Source: Anaerolineales bacterium (lineage in GTDB: Bacteria > Chloroflexota > Anaerolineae > Anaerolineales > UBA6663). From it: a stretch of DNA of 6,360 nucleotides. The translations under genes and the position numbers were made by a program. The stretch lies in the NCBI GenBank assembly GCA_016789245.1, contig JAEURM010000117.1:1-6360 (forward strand), written 5' to 3'. Below, piece by piece: positions 5,318 through 6,360 of the stretch (the stretch's first letter is position 1; each line of letters starts with the position of its first letter). Below the pieces are notes generated by a model. That model had not been told where the DNA came from. It did no database searches and saw only the letters and a program-made list of their open reading frames with translations.

Positions 5318-6103
5318 ATGATCGTCCAACCTGCCTCCCCCCAAGCCTTTGTCATTGAGCAAACTGACCATGCCCGCATGTCAGGTCAGTTGGCGCGGGC
5401 GTTTGGTAACGCGCACTTTGTGGCCTTTGAGCCGCGCGAGCCGATTGAGTTTATTGTGGCCCATCATGATGAAGGCTGGTTAGAGTTGGACGCGCAAGCC
5501 AAGCAAGACCCCAAGACGGGCTTGCCGTTCAATCTCACGCAAACGCCGTTAGCGGATTTAGTGGCCACCGGCTCACGTTCGCCAAATTTCAATGAGCGCC
5601 ATCACTCGCTCTCCGGCCTAATTTCTTCCATGCACACGTGGGGCTTGTACCACGGGCGCTACGGCCTATCTGACTTTTTGTTTATTGACCGGATTACGCT
5701 GGAACTCCGGCCCACGGTGGACGCGATGCTCAACGCTGAGCTGGAGCGGCAAGCACGGCTGAAAGCACAATTGCCAGAGTTAAGCGACGCGCAGATTTTT
5801 TCGTATTACAAGCTTCTGCAATTTTTTGATACGTTAGCGCTGTACTTTCACACCACGCCCGCCGAAGCGCGCAAGGAAACGCAATTTAAAAATGTGCCGC
5901 GCGCCGTGGGCGATGATGTAACGGTGACGATCACGCCGCAAGCCGATGGCAGCTATGCGCTCACACCGTACCCGTTCGCGTCTGCTGAGTTGCGCGTTTC
6001 CGTGGAAGGCCGTTATCTCCCGCCACAACCGGCTAACACAGATTTAGTGGCGGTATTGCAAGCCACACCGAAGGTGGAGCAGGAATATTTATTAGTGTCT
6101 TAG
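5318..6103 (+). CDS. DUF3891 family protein
   Basis: A 261-residue protein of the DUF3891 family, whose function is unknown. Typical features: an opening with VIEQTDHARMSGQLARAFG (12-30), then IVAHHDEGWLELD (46-58), a DPKTGLPFN turn (64-72), and the helix LISSMHTWGLYHGRYG (101-116). Conserved polar residues His18, His49, His50, Asp51, Trp54, His95, His96 and His106 look like a metal or active-site set; HHDEGW recalls HD-type hydrolases, but this is inference. The C-terminal third (about 200-261) looks like a beta-rich add-on. No signal or membrane segment. Start ATG 5318 follows the repeat array by 2 bases, with only a weak GGAA upstream. It lies between two likely paralogous small proteins. 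Its stop TAG is inside the next repeat. Confidence 0.85.
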   Translation: MIVQPASPQAFVIEQTDHARMSGQLARAFGNAHFVAFEPREPIEFIVAHHDEGWLELDAQAKQDPKTGLPFNLTQTPLADLVATGSRSPNFNERHHSLSGLISSMHTWGLYHGRYGLSDFLFIDRITLELRPTVDAMLNAELERQARLKAQLPELSDAQIFSYYKLLQFFDTLALYFHTTPAEARKETQFKNVPRAVGDDVTVTITPQADGSYALTPYPFASAELRVSVEGRYLPPQPANTDLVAVLQATPKVEQEYLLVS

Positions 6104-6207
6104 GGTCAAATGGTGAATGTCAAAGTGTCAAAGTGTCGAGTGTCCTGCCGCAAGGCCTAGTACCTGAAATTAGCGAAGGACACTTTGACACCCGACACTC
6201 GACACTT
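6095..6207 (+). repeat. Composite GTGTC-arm inverted repeat with 30-base core (copy 2)
   Basis: Left arm: degenerate 8-base words GTGTCTTA (6095-6102) and GGGTCAAA (6103-6110) span the TAG stop of the DUF3891 gene. After a 6-base break come ATGTCAAA, GTGTCAAA, GTGTCGA and GTGTCCT (6117-6146). Core: 30 bases, 6147-6176. Right arm: AGGACAC (6177-6183), TTTGACAC, CCGACAC and TCGACAC, ending at 6205. Two alternative perfect stems exist: 6125-6137 with 6179-6191 (13 bases) and 6131-6144 with 6194-6207 (14 bases). The repeat ends about 8 bases before the next ATG. It matches copy 1 at 2601-2687 in design, inner ends and core length. Confidence 0.82.
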
Positions 6208-6215
6208 AAATTTCA

Positions 6216-6360
6216 ATGACTAATTCTTTTCAGGGCTTTGGCCGCTGGGCCGGAACGGCGGAAGTTTTTTCGGGTGAGGGGCGCTTTTTGGGCAATGGCG
6301 CGGATAACCGTCACGTGCAAGATTTGGGCGGTGGCCGCACCCGCATTGATGTTTCTTTTG
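6216..6360 (+). CDS. 3'-truncated start of an uncharacterised protein, probable paralogue of the 4791 gene
   Basis: The open frame from ATG 6216 runs to the window edge (48 codons plus one base). It reads MTNSFQGFGRWAGTAEVF, then a Gly-rich segment and RTRIDVSF. Residues 9-48 align without gaps to residues 19-58 of the 4791 protein: Gly-Arg-Trp, Gly, Glu, Phe-Ser, Gly, Phe, Gly-Ala, Val and Phe coincide, 13 of 40. The G-R-W-x-G opening and strand-turn rhythm suggest the same small barrel-like fold. There is no ribosome binding site; the region just upstream is the repeat arm followed by an A+T-rich TTAAATTTCA. Function unknown. The start is chosen as the first ATG after the repeat. Confidence 0.65.
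   Translation, partial: MTNSFQGFGRWAGTAEVFSGEGRFLGNGADNRHVQDLGGGRTRIDVSF

Noticed and set aside
1033..6207. CRISPR array
   Set aside because: Units are 7-9 bases, contiguous and degenerate, with no spacers and no cas genes.
6095..6207. Insertion sequence or MITE with target duplication
   Set aside because: The arms are inverted and repeated, but I see no clear direct duplication flanking either copy and no transposase, so it is reported as a repeat element only.

Overview
The window holds eight complete or nearly complete genes and one partial gene, all on the + strand and tightly packed. The gaps are 35 to about 110 bases, and one pair of genes overlaps by 4 bases. The dense layout, moderately high G+C coding sequence, enzyme content and repeat-filled gaps suggest an environmental bacterium, most plausibly of the Chloroflexota (Anaerolineae-like). 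That placement is an inference from style, since no marker gene is present. The sequence reads like a metagenome contig.

Layout. 2-1030: a class III (CaiB/BaiF) CoA-transferase whose first ~37-44 residues are not CaiB sequence but the C-terminal part of an unrelated SIS-domain (UPF0309-like) protein. It is either a real fusion or deletion, or an assembly chimera. 1066-1617: DinB-like four-helix protein. 1704-2594: HMG-CoA-lyase family enzyme with all key catalytic residues. 2695-3159: PPC/DUF296 domain protein. 3213-3980: HpcH/HpaI-type class II aldolase. 3977-4702: GntR/HutC regulator with a UTRA effector domain, overlapping the aldolase gene by ATGA. 4791-5246: small uncharacterised protein. 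5318-6103: DUF3891 protein. 6216-6360: start of a gene that looks like a diverged paralogue of the one at 4791.

How the genes may work together. A CoA-transferase beside an HMG-CoA-lyase-type enzyme is a logical two-step module: load CoA onto a branched hydroxy-acid, then cleave it by retro-Claisen reaction. The HpcH/HpaI aldolase adds a second C-C lyase, and the translationally coupled GntR/UTRA protein is the likely ligand-responsive regulator. The substrate cannot be read from the sequence; HMG or citramalate-type acids are candidates.

The most unusual content is between the genes. Every intergenic gap contains a short-period tandem array, usually of degenerate heptamers, in several unrelated word families: TTTTCTA, CGTRNNN, ACYAATA, GTGTCRR and a nonamer AATTCGNNN. 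Some arrays form large inverted repeats. Two gaps (2601-2687 and 6117-6207) carry the same composite element, with GTGTC-type arms, GTGTCCT/AGGACAC inner ends and a core of exactly 30 bases; the cores match at 20 of 30 positions when one is reverse-complemented. Arrays run up to the start codons and in three cases contain the stop codon of the upstream gene. They recall the heptameric STRR repeats of cyanobacteria, but the paired-arm element with a fixed-length core looks like a distinct repeat family.
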